Program-made: the position numbers and the translations under genes
DNA from: Emticicia sp965283955
GTDB taxonomy: Bacteria; Bacteroidota; Bacteroidia; Cytophagales; Spirosomataceae
NCBI GenBank assembly: GCA_965283955.1
Contig: CBDIQW010000001.1
Span: 496,001 to 560,000 of the forward strand
Direction of reading: 5' to 3'
Length of the DNA stretch: 64,000 nt
Notes under the pieces: model-generated
What the model saw: the letters and a program-made list of their open reading frames with translations, nothing else
Database searches by the model: none
Told to the model about the DNA's origin: nothing
In this document: piece after piece, positions 17,930 to 26,894 of the stretch
Position numbering within the stretch: position 1 is the stretch's first letter
Layout of the letters: each line of letters begins with the position of its first letter

Positions 17930-19132
17930 ATGAATACTTGGCTTGAAGTAGAACCAAACAGCGATTTTTCGATATATAATCTCCCATTTGGAATTTTTAG
18001 TACAAACAAAAATAAGCCTCAAGTGGGTGTCAGAATCGGTGATTATGTCATTGATTTAGAACAAACCCGCAAATTAGGTTTACTGAATATTCCTCTAAAT
18101 ATTTGTAATCAATCAAGCTTAAATCCGTTTATCGGACTTGGCAAAATACGCACAAATGCTGTTCGACTTCAACTACATGAATGGCTAACACAAGAGAATT
18201 CTCCATTAAAAAGGCATTTTGACCACGTTTTTCATAAAATTGAGGATATAAAAATGCACTTGCCTGTAAAAATCGGCGATTATACTGATTTTTATTCAAG
18301 TATCGAACATGCAACCAATGCGGGGAAAATTTTCCGTCCTGATAACCCGCTTTATCCAAACTGGAAGCACATTCCAATTGCCTATCATGGGCGTGCCAGT
18401 TCGATTGTAGTTTCGGGTACACCCATACGTCGTCCACAAGGACAATTCAAACCAGCCGATTCGCCCAATCCTGTTTTTGGATATACCAAAGAGTTAGATT
18501 TTGAATTAGAGATAGGTGCAATTATCGGACGAAATTCGGAGCATGGCCAAAGCATCAGTACAGCCGAAGCAGAAAATTATGTTTTCGGATTAGTACTTTT
18601 CAATGATTGGTCGGCCAGAGATATTCAACGTTGGGAAACGTTACCACTGTAGCCGTTTTTGGGCAAAAACTTTGCTTCTTCTATTTCACCGTGGGTCGTT
18701 ACGCTCGACGCTTTAGAAGCATTCAGAGTACAAGGTCCAACACAAGACCCTAAACCTTTGCCCTATTTGCAAGTTGAGGGAATCAGAAATTTTGATATTC
18801 AACTTTCGGCCAAACTCAACGAAACAACCATTTCAAATACAAATTTTAAATATATGTTTTGGAATATCGCCCAGCAAGTTGCCCACCACACAGTCAATGG
18901 TTGTAACCTTAAAATCGGTGATATTTTGGCATCAGGAACAATAAGCGGCTCGGAAGTTGGTTCTTATGGCTCTCTTTTAGAACTCACTTGGGCAGGAAAA
19001 AATCAAATTACGCTTACAAATGGAGAAAGTCGCACCTACCTCGAAAATGGCGATACGCTATCCTTAGCTGGTTTTTGTGAAAAAGATGGAAAAAGAGTGG
19101 GTTTTGGCGAGGTTGTGGGAAGGATTGTCTAA
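17930..19132 (+). pseudogene. fahA: Fumarylacetoacetase, interrupted by an in-frame stop
   Basis: Hydrolyses fumarylacetoacetate to fumarate and acetoacetate, the last step of tyrosine breakdown. About 400 codons from ATG 17930 (a TTG 18 bases earlier is unlikely). Motifs: YTDFYSSIEHATNAGKIFRP, IPIAYHGRASSIVVSGTPI, ELDFELEIGAIIG, FNDWSARDIQRWE. A TAG at 18650-18652 sits in LPL*PFLGKNF, where fumarylacetoacetases have PLGPFLGKNF; the same frame continues to the normal end, including GDILASGTISGSEVGSYGS. It is thus a single-codon lesion at a conserved Gly, a probable consensus error or a recent mutation. Confidence 0.9.
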
Positions 19133-19216
19133 ACTTTGATTGAAATGATTTTTAGATTTTTATGATTGTACAAACTCTTTTTATCAATTCTCCATTTTAC
19201 ATTATTCATTATATAA

Positions 19217-20098
19217 ATGCTAACACTCAACCCAAAAGAATTAGACTCAAGAGTTTTTTATAGTTATCTGACTGGAACAGTTGCCCCTCGGCCGATTGCC
19301 TTTGCGAGTACGGTTGATAAAATGGGCAATGTAAATCTCAGTCCGTTTAGCTTTTTTAACATTATGGGCATTAATCCACCAATTTTGGTTTTTGCACCTA
19401 ATAATCGAGGGCGAGATAACTCAAAAAAAGATACTACACTCAATTTAGAAGAAGTGCCAGAAGTAGTCATCAATATAGTAGATTATGCAATGGTGCAACA
19501 AATGTCGCTTTCGAGTGTGGAGTTCCCACGAGGTACGAATGAATTTATCAAGGCGGGCTTTACGGAAGAAAAATCGGTTTTTGTGAAACCTCCGAGAGTG
19601 AAAGAATCAAAAGCTCAATTTGAATGTAAAATTCTTGAAATCAAGCAGTTTGGCTCGATGAATTTGGCAATTAGCGAAGTCATTTTGGCACATTTTTCAG
19701 AAGAAATTATTGGAGAAAATGGCAAAATTGACCAACAAAAAACCGATTGGGTAGCACGCATGGGCGGAGACTGGTACGTTCGAGCAAATGAAATTTCTAT
19801 GTTTGAGGTAGAAAAACCTACAACCAAAATCGGTATTGGTTATGATGCCATTCCTGAACAAATTCGTTTATCAAAAATATTGACTGGTAATCATTTAGGT
19901 CAACTCGGTAATATTGAAAGCCTTCCAACACAAGCTGAAGTTGAAGCATACAGAGCAACACCAACGATGCAAAATATCATCGAACAAGTTATGTATGGCT
20001 GTGCTTTTCTTGACAATTTGTTACACGCCGAAGCCGCTAAATTATTGAATAAAAATAGAGTGAAGGAAGCATGGTTGGTGCTATTGCAAAGCCCCTAA
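19217..20098 (+). CDS. Flavin reductase-like FMN-binding protein
   Basis: 293 residues; the N-terminal 200 form a flavin-reductase-like split barrel (TGTVAPRPIAFASTVDKMG, NLSPFSFFNIMGINPPILVF, APNNRGRDNSKKDT), and the C-terminal part is a family-specific extension. This type is often encoded with tyrosine-degradation genes in Bacteroidota; its exact reaction there is not known to me. It lies 84 bases after fahA on the same strand and may be cotranscribed. The last codons and the stop lie inside a CCCC/GGG repeat (20091-20131). Confidence 0.8.
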   Translation: MLTLNPKELDSRVFYSYLTGTVAPRPIAFASTVDKMGNVNLSPFSFFNIMGINPPILVFAPNNRGRDNSKKDTTLNLEEVPEVVINIVDYAMVQQMSLSSVEFPRGTNEFIKAGFTEEKSVFVKPPRVKESKAQFECKILEIKQFGSMNLAISEVILAHFSEEIIGENGKIDQQKTDWVARMGGDWYVRANEISMFEVEKPTTKIGIGYDAIPEQIRLSKILTGNHLGQLGNIESLPTQAEVEAYRATPTMQNIIEQVMYGCAFLDNLLHAEAAKLLNKNRVKEAWLVLLQSP

Positions 20099-20131
20099 AT
20101 CTCCACCCCAAATCCCCTAAAGGGAACTTTA
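20091..20131. repeat. Degenerate G/C-run repeat overlapping a stop codon
   Basis: AAAGCCCCTAAATCTCCACC followed by CCAAATCCCCTAAAGGGAAC and TTT: a degenerate relative of the AGCCCCC...CCCCC..GGGGG repeat family. It supplies the final codons and stop of the flavin reductase-like gene. Confidence 0.5.
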
Positions 20132-20169
20132 CAAAATCTCATTTATCATTAACAATTAATCATTATACA

Positions 20170-20667
20170 TTAGTTATCAGGCGTCGGTCGCCATTTAAAA
20201 GACTGATTATCAATGGCTCTCATGGTGCATAGGATTCCATCAAGATGGTCGTATTCGTGTTGGAGAAGCTCCGAAATGGCATCTTCCACTTGCCACGTTT
20301 GTGGTTGCCAGTTTTCGTCTAAGTATTTGATTGTTAGTTGTTTATGGCGTTTGACTTTTACCAATAAATTCGGGAACGACATACAATCATCCCACAATTC
20401 AAACATTTCATCACTGAGATTTTCAAAAACTGGATTGATTATCGTAATTGGTCGGTCAAGATTCAAATAAATCAAACGCTTCATAACTCCGAGTTGCGGA
20501 GCGGCAATACCTCTTCCGAACTTATATTTTTCTCGAATTTCCTCCATGACATTGTGCAAATCTGCCACCCATTCTTTTACTTTTGGTAATTCGTGTTCAT
20601 ATACAGGTTCGCAAACTTCATATAAGCGTGGGTCGCCGAGTTGGAGTAAATCGTTTAGTTTTTTCAT
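20170..20667 (-). CDS. Peptide deformylase-like metalloprotein
   Basis: 165 residues from the ATG at 20667 (the frame extends to 20787, but homology starts at MKKLNDLLQLGDPRLYEVCE). Deformylase motif 1 is GRGIAAPQLGV; motif 3, with the metal-binding HExxH, is LLQHEYDHLDGIL. Motif 2, usually EGCLS, reads DDCMSFP: the Cys ligand is retained but the neighbours differ. The fold and metal site therefore look intact, but this belongs to a divergent branch, and removal of N-formyl groups from nascent proteins is probable, not certain. It is convergent with the flavin reductase-like gene. Confidence 0.8.
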   Translation of the reverse strand: MKKLNDLLQLGDPRLYEVCEPVYEHELPKVKEWVADLHNVMEEIREKYKFGRGIAAPQLGVMKRLIYLNLDRPITIINPVFENLSDEMFELWDDCMSFPNLLVKVKRHKQLTIKYLDENWQPQTWQVEDAISELLQHEYDHLDGILCTMRAIDNQSFKWRPTPDN

Positions 20668-20804
20668 CGAAATTGATTTAACAAAAATTAACACCCACAA
20701 ATAAACTAAAAAATACCTACATTCGTTTTTTCGGTGCAGCAATTTTAATCCTTTATTATCATATATTATCCCCAAAGATTTGAACACTCAAATCAAGAAT
20801 TATT

Positions 20805-20834
20805 AAACTCCCCCATTGGGGGCGGGGGGGCTTT
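20805..20834 (-). repeat. Single copy of the G/C-run palindromic repeat
   Basis: On the minus strand reads AAAGCCCCCCCGCCCCCAAT followed by GGGGGAG and T: same layout as the terminal repeats of the metH element (AGCCCCC, then CCCCC-xx-GGGGG). Lies just before the OmpA-family gene. Confidence 0.6.
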
Positions 20835-20843
20835 TTAAACACA

Positions 20844-22100
20844 ATGAAACACTTACTCATAACAATCTTTACACTATCTTTTTTGAATGGTTTTGGTCAG
20901 TTAATCACAAAAATGCCCGAAATAGACGACCAAACGAGCTACGAAACTGATATTACGAAGGTCGAAATCCGTGGTGGCTACACTATTGTTTCTTTCAGTT
21001 ATCAAGTTTCTCAGCGTAGAGGCAACACCTATCAATTTCAGTTTCCTTTACCTAATCAATCTTTGCCAAACGCAGGTTATACCATTTCATTTAACCCTAA
21101 AAGTTACTTAAATGGAAATGGGAAGCGTTTCAAATATATTAAATGTATAGGTATTCCAGAATTACCTGATGAAAAATCAGTTTCGCCTGGCGAAAAATAT
21201 CGTTTTACCGTTTACTTTGAAAAATTGGATGCTGGTATTGAAACTTTCAATTTGATTGAAGGAAAAAATCGCCCCGAAGACAGCCATAAATACTGGAATT
21301 TTTATGGGGTTCATATCAACAATCCACTAACGCCTCCGCCAGCAGTTGCTAAGAAAAATGTAGAACCAGAAAAAGAAGCGGAAATATTGGTTACAATTAA
21401 AGGTAAATTGATTGATGCCAAAACCAATAAACCAGTTGCGGGGAAAGTCATGTATCGTTTTGATTTTGATGTACAAAAAGCCGATTCGATAAAAACCAGT
21501 GCAACGGGCGAGTATTCGTTCAAAATCAAACCCGAAGCCTATACTTTTGTGGCAACAGCCAAAGGATATGAGAATGCTCAGGAAAGCATGGATTTATCTA
21601 AAATTGGTAAAAGTCAGCAATTTTCGCAGAGTATCTATCTAAATCCTATTGAAAAAGTAGTCAAAAAGCCTGAGCCTGTAAAAGAAGAAGCTCCAAAGCC
21701 AGAACCGAAAGTAGAGGTTGCGAAAGAAGAAACCAAAGAAAGCAGTCCCGTAAAAATAGAAGAAAATAAATTTAGGCTTGATAAAGTTTTGTTTGAAATT
21801 GGAGAATCGAAACTTTTACCAGATTCGTACGAACAACTCGATGGGCTTTTAAAAATGTTAAAAGAAGACCCTAAAATGACTATAGTTGTTGAAGGCCATA
21901 CTGACAATGTAGGCGACCCCACTCAAAATAAACGTCTTTCGCTCGAGCGTGCCTATAATGTGCGTGAGTATCTGATTAGCAAGGGAATAGCGGGTTTCAG
22001 AATTCAATTCAAAGGCTATGGCGATACTAAACCGATTGCGGATAATAATACAGATGAAGGTCGTAAGATGAATCGTAGGGTTGAGTTTGTGATTTTGTAG
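20844..22100 (+). CDS. OmpA family outer-membrane protein
   Basis: 418 residues. Signal peptide (MKHLLITIFTLSFLNGFGQ); a Bacteroidota-specific beta-rich N-domain to about 165; a carboxypeptidase-regulatory-like domain (VTIKGKLIDAKTNKPVAGKV, about 183-265); a Pro/Glu/Lys-rich linker (about 270-300); then the OmpA peptidoglycan-binding domain (VVEGHTDNVGDPTQNKRLSL, GYGDTKPIADNNTDEGRKMN, RRVEF). It probably links the outer membrane to the cell wall. Followed by a clear terminator. Confidence 0.88.
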   Translation: MKHLLITIFTLSFLNGFGQLITKMPEIDDQTSYETDITKVEIRGGYTIVSFSYQVSQRRGNTYQFQFPLPNQSLPNAGYTISFNPKSYLNGNGKRFKYIKCIGIPELPDEKSVSPGEKYRFTVYFEKLDAGIETFNLIEGKNRPEDSHKYWNFYGVHINNPLTPPPAVAKKNVEPEKEAEILVTIKGKLIDAKTNKPVAGKVMYRFDFDVQKADSIKTSATGEYSFKIKPEAYTFVATAKGYENAQESMDLSKIGKSQQFSQSIYLNPIEKVVKKPEPVKEEAPKPEPKVEVAKEETKESSPVKIEENKFRLDKVLFEIGESKLLPDSYEQLDGLLKMLKEDPKMTIVVEGHTDNVGDPTQNKRLSLERAYNVREYLISKGIAGFRIQFKGYGDTKPIADNNTDEGRKMNRRVEFVIL

Positions 22101-22121
22101 AAAAATATCATAATTATGTAT

Positions 22122-22165
22122 AAAGACATCTCGAAATACTTATTTTCGTGATGTCTTTCTATTTT
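22122..22165 (+). terminator. Terminator after the OmpA gene
   Basis: Inverted repeat AAAGACATC-CGAAATA / TATTTTCG-GATGTCTTT followed by CTATTTTT. Confidence 0.75.
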
Positions 22166-22172
22166 TACACTC

Positions 22173-22901
22173 ATGAAACTCTGCTCTGCTCAAATACAAC
22201 CCATTAAAGGCGATATTGAAAGCAATATCCAAAAACATATTGTTTTCATTAATTTGGCTATCGAAAATGGTGCAGACCTGATTTTCTTTCCTGAATTGTC
22301 ATTGACAGGCTATGAACCTACTTTGGCAAAAGAGTTGGCTACTACTCAAGACGATACCCGACTCGCTATTTTTCAAGAAATAAGCGATACCAAAAAGATT
22401 ATCATTTGCGTTGGAATTCCAACTCAATACAAAGAGGACATTTTTATCAGTATGGTAATTTTCCAGCCGCACTCTTTAAAGCAAACTTATTCAAAGCAAA
22501 TTCTTCATGCTGATGAATATCCGTATTTTGTGAATGGAGAACAGCAAGTTTTTATTTCATACAAAAACCACAAAATTGCTCCAGCAATTTGTTATGAATC
22601 TCTACAAATTGAACATTCAACAAATGCCACTGCTAATGGGGCAAATATCTACTTGGCAAGTGTGGCAAAATCTGCCAAAGGCGTTGAAAAAGCTAATTTT
22701 CATTACCCTACAATTGCCAAAAATCTAAATATGATAGTGTTGATGGCAAATTCGGTTGGCACTGCTGATGATTTTGTAAGTACTGGAAATTCTGCTGTTT
22801 GGAATAACAGAGGACAAATGATGATACAAATTGATAATAAAGTTGAGGGACTTATTATTTTCGATACAGAAAACTGCAATACTAAAACCTACATTCTTTA
22901 A
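22173..22901 (+). CDS. Carbon-nitrogen hydrolase (nitrilase superfamily)
   Basis: 242 residues. The Glu-Lys-Cys triad is visible: Glu in LIFFPELSLTGYEP (about residue 41), Lys in QTYSKQILHADE (about 109) and Cys in IAPAICYESLQIEH (about 144). The superfamily hydrolyses amides or nitriles; the substrate cannot be told from sequence. No signal peptide. It directly follows the OmpA terminator and is convergent with the NAD(P)HX repair gene. Confidence 0.85.
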   Translation: MKLCSAQIQPIKGDIESNIQKHIVFINLAIENGADLIFFPELSLTGYEPTLAKELATTQDDTRLAIFQEISDTKKIIICVGIPTQYKEDIFISMVIFQPHSLKQTYSKQILHADEYPYFVNGEQQVFISYKNHKIAPAICYESLQIEHSTNATANGANIYLASVAKSAKGVEKANFHYPTIAKNLNMIVLMANSVGTADDFVSTGNSAVWNNRGQMMIQIDNKVEGLIIFDTENCNTKTYIL

Positions 22902-22937
22902 TTTGGATCTTTGATAAACTGTGCAGCTTGTTTTTTA

Positions 22938-24461
22938 TCAAAATCTAATATTCTCAACAATATCGCTGGCCATCATGCTTGTCATGCCAAATTTTTCGGC
23001 GGCACGTTCGCCTGCCACTCCGTGTTGATAAACGCCTAATATTGCTGCTTCTTTTGGTTCATAACCTTGTGCCAATAACGCCGTTATTATTCCAGTAAGC
23101 ACATCACCACTGCCTGCGGTAGCCATTCCTGCATTTCCTGAAGAATTAAAATGAATTTTTCCATCGGGCAAAGCAACGGCAGTATTTGCTCCTTTCAAAC
23201 AAACAATTAGCTTATTTCTTACAGAAAACTCTCGTAAAAATTCTAACTTTTCATAATCATCTCTCCAAGATTTACCAATAAGATTTCTAAATTCTTTTGG
23301 GTGTGGAGTTAGAATTGAATTTTCTGGAATTTTAGTCATTGTTGACCGCCCTTTCTCTGTCGAAAAATTATTAAGAGCATCGGCATCTAACACCATCGGA
23401 ATTGCTAAATCTCGACAAATTTCGCAGAGCTTTTCTAAACTCATTCTAATGATTCCGTTAACTCCAATTCCTGGGCCAACTCCAACTGCTTGAAAATGAT
23501 CACTAAAATCATCAACGTGAAAGTTGGTAGCAATAAAATCAGCACTTTTACTATTCCAAGCCTCCCAATACATCGCCTCGGGCAAAAGCGTTTGCATAAT
23601 TGGCAAGCCTGATTTTACAGAGTGTACAGTAAGTTTCCCGACACCCGAACGCATACATGCACGAGCTGCAAGTACAGTCGCACCCATCATTCCGTGACTT
23701 CCTGCAATCAACAAAGCATGACCAAATGTTCCTTTATGAGAAAATTTCTTGCGTGGCTTTATCAACTTCTCAACTTCATTTGGTGTTGAAAAATAAAATT
23801 GCGTTTCAGTACTTTGAATAAAATTTGGGTGTAAACCAATATCAACAATATGCCAATCACCAACAAATTCTTCATTTTGTGGCAACATGAAAGCTAATTT
23901 TGGTAATTGAAAAGCTACTGTGTAAGTAGCTTTAATAATGGCATCGGTTGAATCATTTGACTTATCTGCAAACAAACCAGAAGGCGTATCAACTGAAATG
24001 ATAGTGGTTTCATTACAATTTATTTTTTCAATTACTGATTTCAGCAAACCCTCAATCGAACGAGAAAGTCCAGAGCCTAAAAGTGCATCAATAATTATAT
24101 CATTTTCAGCAAAATTGAGCATAAATTGTTCATTTTCAATATAATTAATCGTTAGTTGGCTTTCTAAACGTTTTAGATTTATCTGAAAGTTTTCTGAGGT
24201 CTTATCTGAAAATTTGACCACATATGCTTCCAAATCATAACCCAAAGGCTGAAGCATTCGGGCAATTGCCAAGCCATCTCCCCCATTATCACCGAGTCCA
24301 CAAAAAAATTTTACTTTGAAGTTTCCAGTTTCAAAATGCTTACAAAACCAATTGACAAATGCTCTTGAAGCTCGTTCCATCAAATCAATCGAAGCGATTG
24401 GTTCTTGCTGAATCGTGTAAGTATCAGCCGCTCTAACTTGTTCAACCGACAATATTTTCAT
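22938..24461 (-). CDS. nnr: Bifunctional NAD(P)H-hydrate epimerase / ADP-dependent dehydratase
   Basis: 507 residues; repairs hydrated NAD(P)H. The N-terminal YjeF_N epimerase domain (about 1-215) has FFCGLGDNGGDGLAIARML and DALLGSGLSRSIEG. The C-terminal ribokinase-like dehydratase domain (about 225-505) has KGTFGHALLIAGSHGMMGAT, VGVGPGIG, LDADALNNF, LTPHPKEF and the catalytic/anion-hole NAGMATAGSGDVLTGIITAL. Length and fusion order match bacterial Nnr. Convergent with the nitrilase-family gene, divergent from the glycosyltransferase. Confidence 0.95.
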   Translation of the reverse strand: MKILSVEQVRAADTYTIQQEPIASIDLMERASRAFVNWFCKHFETGNFKVKFFCGLGDNGGDGLAIARMLQPLGYDLEAYVVKFSDKTSENFQINLKRLESQLTINYIENEQFMLNFAENDIIIDALLGSGLSRSIEGLLKSVIEKINCNETTIISVDTPSGLFADKSNDSTDAIIKATYTVAFQLPKLAFMLPQNEEFVGDWHIVDIGLHPNFIQSTETQFYFSTPNEVEKLIKPRKKFSHKGTFGHALLIAGSHGMMGATVLAARACMRSGVGKLTVHSVKSGLPIMQTLLPEAMYWEAWNSKSADFIATNFHVDDFSDHFQAVGVGPGIGVNGIIRMSLEKLCEICRDLAIPMVLDADALNNFSTEKGRSTMTKIPENSILTPHPKEFRNLIGKSWRDDYEKLEFLREFSVRNKLIVCLKGANTAVALPDGKIHFNSSGNAGMATAGSGDVLTGIITALLAQGYEPKEAAILGVYQHGVAGERAAEKFGMTSMMASDIVENIRF

Positions 24462-24551
24462 AGATTTCCTTTCATAAAATCTTAAAATGTATTTAATTCG
24501 TAAATATCGTAATTAACTTTTTTGTTTGTTACATAAATCATTTGCAAAACA

Positions 24552-25250
24552 TTGAAAATAAGCGTTATCATACCAACTTTCAATGAAGCTGACAATATAG
24601 CTTGCCTCATCGAAACCCTAAAAAATTTCGGAGACACAAATCTACATGAAATCATAATTGTTGATTCTCCAAATTCAACCGATAATACCAATGAAATTGC
24701 CCAAAATTTAAGTACGATTTCAATAAAATCGCCCCAAAAAGGCAGAGCGGCACAAATGAATTTTGGGGCTTCAGTTGCAACTGGTGATATGCTTTATTTT
24801 GTTCATGCTGATACAAAAGTAAACCCTGATTATTGTTCAGATATTGCGAAGGCAATTTCCACAGGTCATGATTTTGGCTGTTATCGCTATCAGTTTGATA
24901 CCGATGATTGGCTATTAAAAGTCAATGCCTTCTTTACACGCCTCCGTTTTATTTGGTGCAGGGGTGGCGACCAAACACTTTTTATTCGCAAAGAAGATTT
25001 CATGAAAGTTGGAAAATTCAGAGAAGATTACCAAATCATGGAAGATTACGAATTTATTATCCGAGCAAATAAAGTGCTGAAATTTAAGATTATTCCTAAA
25101 AATGTAATCGTTTCTGCCCGAAAATACAAAACTAATTCCTATCTTCGGGTTCAGAAAGCAAATTTTAAGGTCATGCGAATGTTTCTGAGTGGAAAGGCTT
25201 CTCAGCAAGAAATGACAGAAACATACCGCAAAATGTTAGATTACCGATGA
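24552..25250 (+). CDS. Family 2 glycosyltransferase, TIGR04283-like
   Basis: 232 residues, GT-A fold. MKISVIIPTFNEADNIACLI at the start, KGRAAQMNFGASVATGDMLY and FVHADTKVNPDY (DxD-like metal/nucleotide site, about residue 87), then GGDQTLFIRKEDFMKVGKF. This is the TIGR04283 branch, whose members lack a C-terminal membrane anchor. The start appears to be TTG at 24552: no in-frame ATG/GTG lies between the upstream stop and the conserved first strand. Sugar donor and acceptor unknown. Confidence 0.85.
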   Translation: MKISVIIPTFNEADNIACLIETLKNFGDTNLHEIIIVDSPNSTDNTNEIAQNLSTISIKSPQKGRAAQMNFGASVATGDMLYFVHADTKVNPDYCSDIAKAISTGHDFGCYRYQFDTDDWLLKVNAFFTRLRFIWCRGGDQTLFIRKEDFMKVGKFREDYQIMEDYEFIIRANKVLKFKIIPKNVIVSARKYKTNSYLRVQKANFKVMRMFLSGKASQQEMTETYRKMLDYR

Positions 25251-25331
25251 TGAAATATGATATGTGTAGGGGAAATTTACTCTCAGGATGTCATAGAGTA
25301 AAAATCATTAAAAACTCCTATTTAATATTTT

Positions 25332-26378
25332 ATGTCAGAATTGATTAGTGGAATTCAGCAAGTTGGAATTGGTGTGCGAAATGCCCAAGAAGCATTTAGC
25401 TGGTATAATAAAACTCTGGGGCTGAATGTTCCTCTCTTTGATGATGTTGCAGAAGCAACCCTCATGACTCGCTACACAAAAGGCAATATTCGCCAACGTC
25501 GAGCAATTTTAGCACTCAATATGGCTGGTGGCGGTGGTGCCGAAATCTGGCAATCGAATCGCCCCGAACCATTAGCAGCAGATTTCGAACCACAAATTGG
25601 AGATTTGGGTATTTTTGCCGTTAAAATCAAATGTTCTGATGTAAAGCAATTTGCAGGTAGTCAGAAAATCTCAACAACACAATCGCCCGAAGGTAAACCA
25701 ACCGCTTGGCTCAAAGATAGCTACGGCAATCAGCTCCAAATTGTTCAAGATGATTCATGGTTTAAACCCAAAGAAAGTATCACGGGTGGAGTTTTGGGCG
25801 TAATCATTGGCGTGAGCGATATTGACAAAGCTCTCAAATTATATAGAGATGTATTGGAAATAAATGAGTTAGCTTATGACAAAACTGGCACATTTGAAGA
25901 TTTGAAAGAACTAAATGCCGATAAAAAGCAATTCCGCAGAGTTTTACTGAAAAAGCCTATGAATTATACTGGTGCGTTTAGTAGATTACTCGGAAACGTT
26001 GAAATTGAATTAGTACAAGCACTCGAAGGCACACCAAATACGATATTTAAAGGTAGAAGTTGGGGCGATTTAGGTTTCATTCACGTGTGTTTTGATACAC
26101 TTGATATGAATATTTTGAAAGAAAAATGTGCCAAAAATGGCTTTCCTTTTACAGTTGATAGCAATGATAATGGTGAAACATTTGATATGGGCGAAGCAGG
26201 CGGACGTTTTACTTATTTAGAAGACCCTGACGGAACATTGATTGAATTTGTAGAAACACACCGAGTTCCAATTCTAAAGAAAATTGGTTGGTATCTGAAC
26301 CTCAAAAAACGCAAAACTCAAAAACCACTACCCGATTGGATGGTTTCGACGATGGGTTGGGGAAAAGTAAAAGCCTAA
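25332..26378 (+). CDS. VOC (glyoxalase/dioxygenase-fold) family protein
   Basis: 348 residues with two tandem VOC modules: ISGIQQVGIGVRNAQEAFSW opens the first (about 5-140) and GGVLGVIIGVSDIDKALKLY the second (about 150-310), which ends with GGRFTYLEDPDGTLIEFVET. Metal-ligand-type His/Glu positions are present in the second module (FIHVCFDT, LIEFVE). The superfamily covers glyoxalases, extradiol dioxygenases and resistance proteins; this one cannot be assigned a reaction. Single-gene transcript closed by a terminator. Confidence 0.75.
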   Translation: MSELISGIQQVGIGVRNAQEAFSWYNKTLGLNVPLFDDVAEATLMTRYTKGNIRQRRAILALNMAGGGGAEIWQSNRPEPLAADFEPQIGDLGIFAVKIKCSDVKQFAGSQKISTTQSPEGKPTAWLKDSYGNQLQIVQDDSWFKPKESITGGVLGVIIGVSDIDKALKLYRDVLEINELAYDKTGTFEDLKELNADKKQFRRVLLKKPMNYTGAFSRLLGNVEIELVQALEGTPNTIFKGRSWGDLGFIHVCFDTLDMNILKEKCAKNGFPFTVDSNDNGETFDMGEAGGRFTYLEDPDGTLIEFVETHRVPILKKIGWYLNLKKRKTQKPLPDWMVSTMGWGKVKA

Positions 26379-26419
26379 ATCTGACTACGCTCAGTTACCA
26401 ATAAACTTATAAATTTCAA

Positions 26420-26445
26420 AAACGCCCAAAAATGGGCGTTTTTTG
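26420..26445 (+). terminator. Terminator after the VOC gene
   Basis: Stem AACGCCCA / TGGGCGTT with an AAAA-class loop, followed by six T. Confidence 0.85.
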
Positions 26446-26491
26446 TAACACAAAATTCTATTTTGTGTATTTTAGAAACAAAAACAATAAA

Positions 26492-26794
26492 ATGGCAACA
26501 ATATATCATATCACAACCAAATCTTGGTGGGCCACATTTGAAGATTTAGATTATTATGAAAGTCCGACTTTCAATGAAGAAACCTTCATTCATCTAAGTA
26601 CGATCGATCAAGTTTCGGGAGTTTTGGAAAGATATTATTCTGGACAAACTGATTTACTAAAACTTCATGTAGATACTAAAAAGCTTTCAGCTGAGTTGAA
26701 GTATGAACAGGCTACAAATAATGAATACTTCCCTCATTTATTTGGTAGATTGAATAAAAGTGCGGTTTTGAAGGTAGAGGAAATTGGAAAATAA
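26492..26794 (+). CDS. DUF952 family protein
   Basis: 100 residues from the ATG at 26492 (the longer frame from 26432 runs through the preceding terminator). Family features: IYHITTKSWW at the start, FIHLSTIDQVSGVLERYY and ATNNEYFPHLFGRLNKSAVL. DUF952 proteins resemble the catalytic fold of RNA 2'-phosphotransferase/ADP-ribosyltransferases, but no function is established. A terminator follows. Confidence 0.85.
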   Translation: MATIYHITTKSWWATFEDLDYYESPTFNEETFIHLSTIDQVSGVLERYYSGQTDLLKLHVDTKKLSAELKYEQATNNEYFPHLFGRLNKSAVLKVEEIGK

Positions 26795-26804
26795 ATTCTC
26801 TTAA

Positions 26805-26847
26805 ACGCCTCAATAATTCTTAGTAATTTTTGAGGCGTCTTTTTTTA
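26805..26847 (+). terminator. Terminator after the DUF952 gene
   Basis: Stem ACGCCTCAA / TTGAGGCGT, 16-base loop, then seven to eight T. Confidence 0.85.
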
Positions 26848-26862
26848 AATTCCTTTATTTCA

Positions 26863-26870
26863 TAACTTTG
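26863..26870 (+). promoter_or_regulatory. Putative -7 element of the large T9SS gene
   Basis: TAACTTTG matches the Bacteroidota -7 consensus 24 bases before the ATG at 26895; the upstream -33 box is poor. It supports starting at 26895 rather than at the in-frame TTG at 26868. Confidence 0.45.
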
Positions 26871-26894
26871 AGGTCAAAATCAAACCAACTGTTT

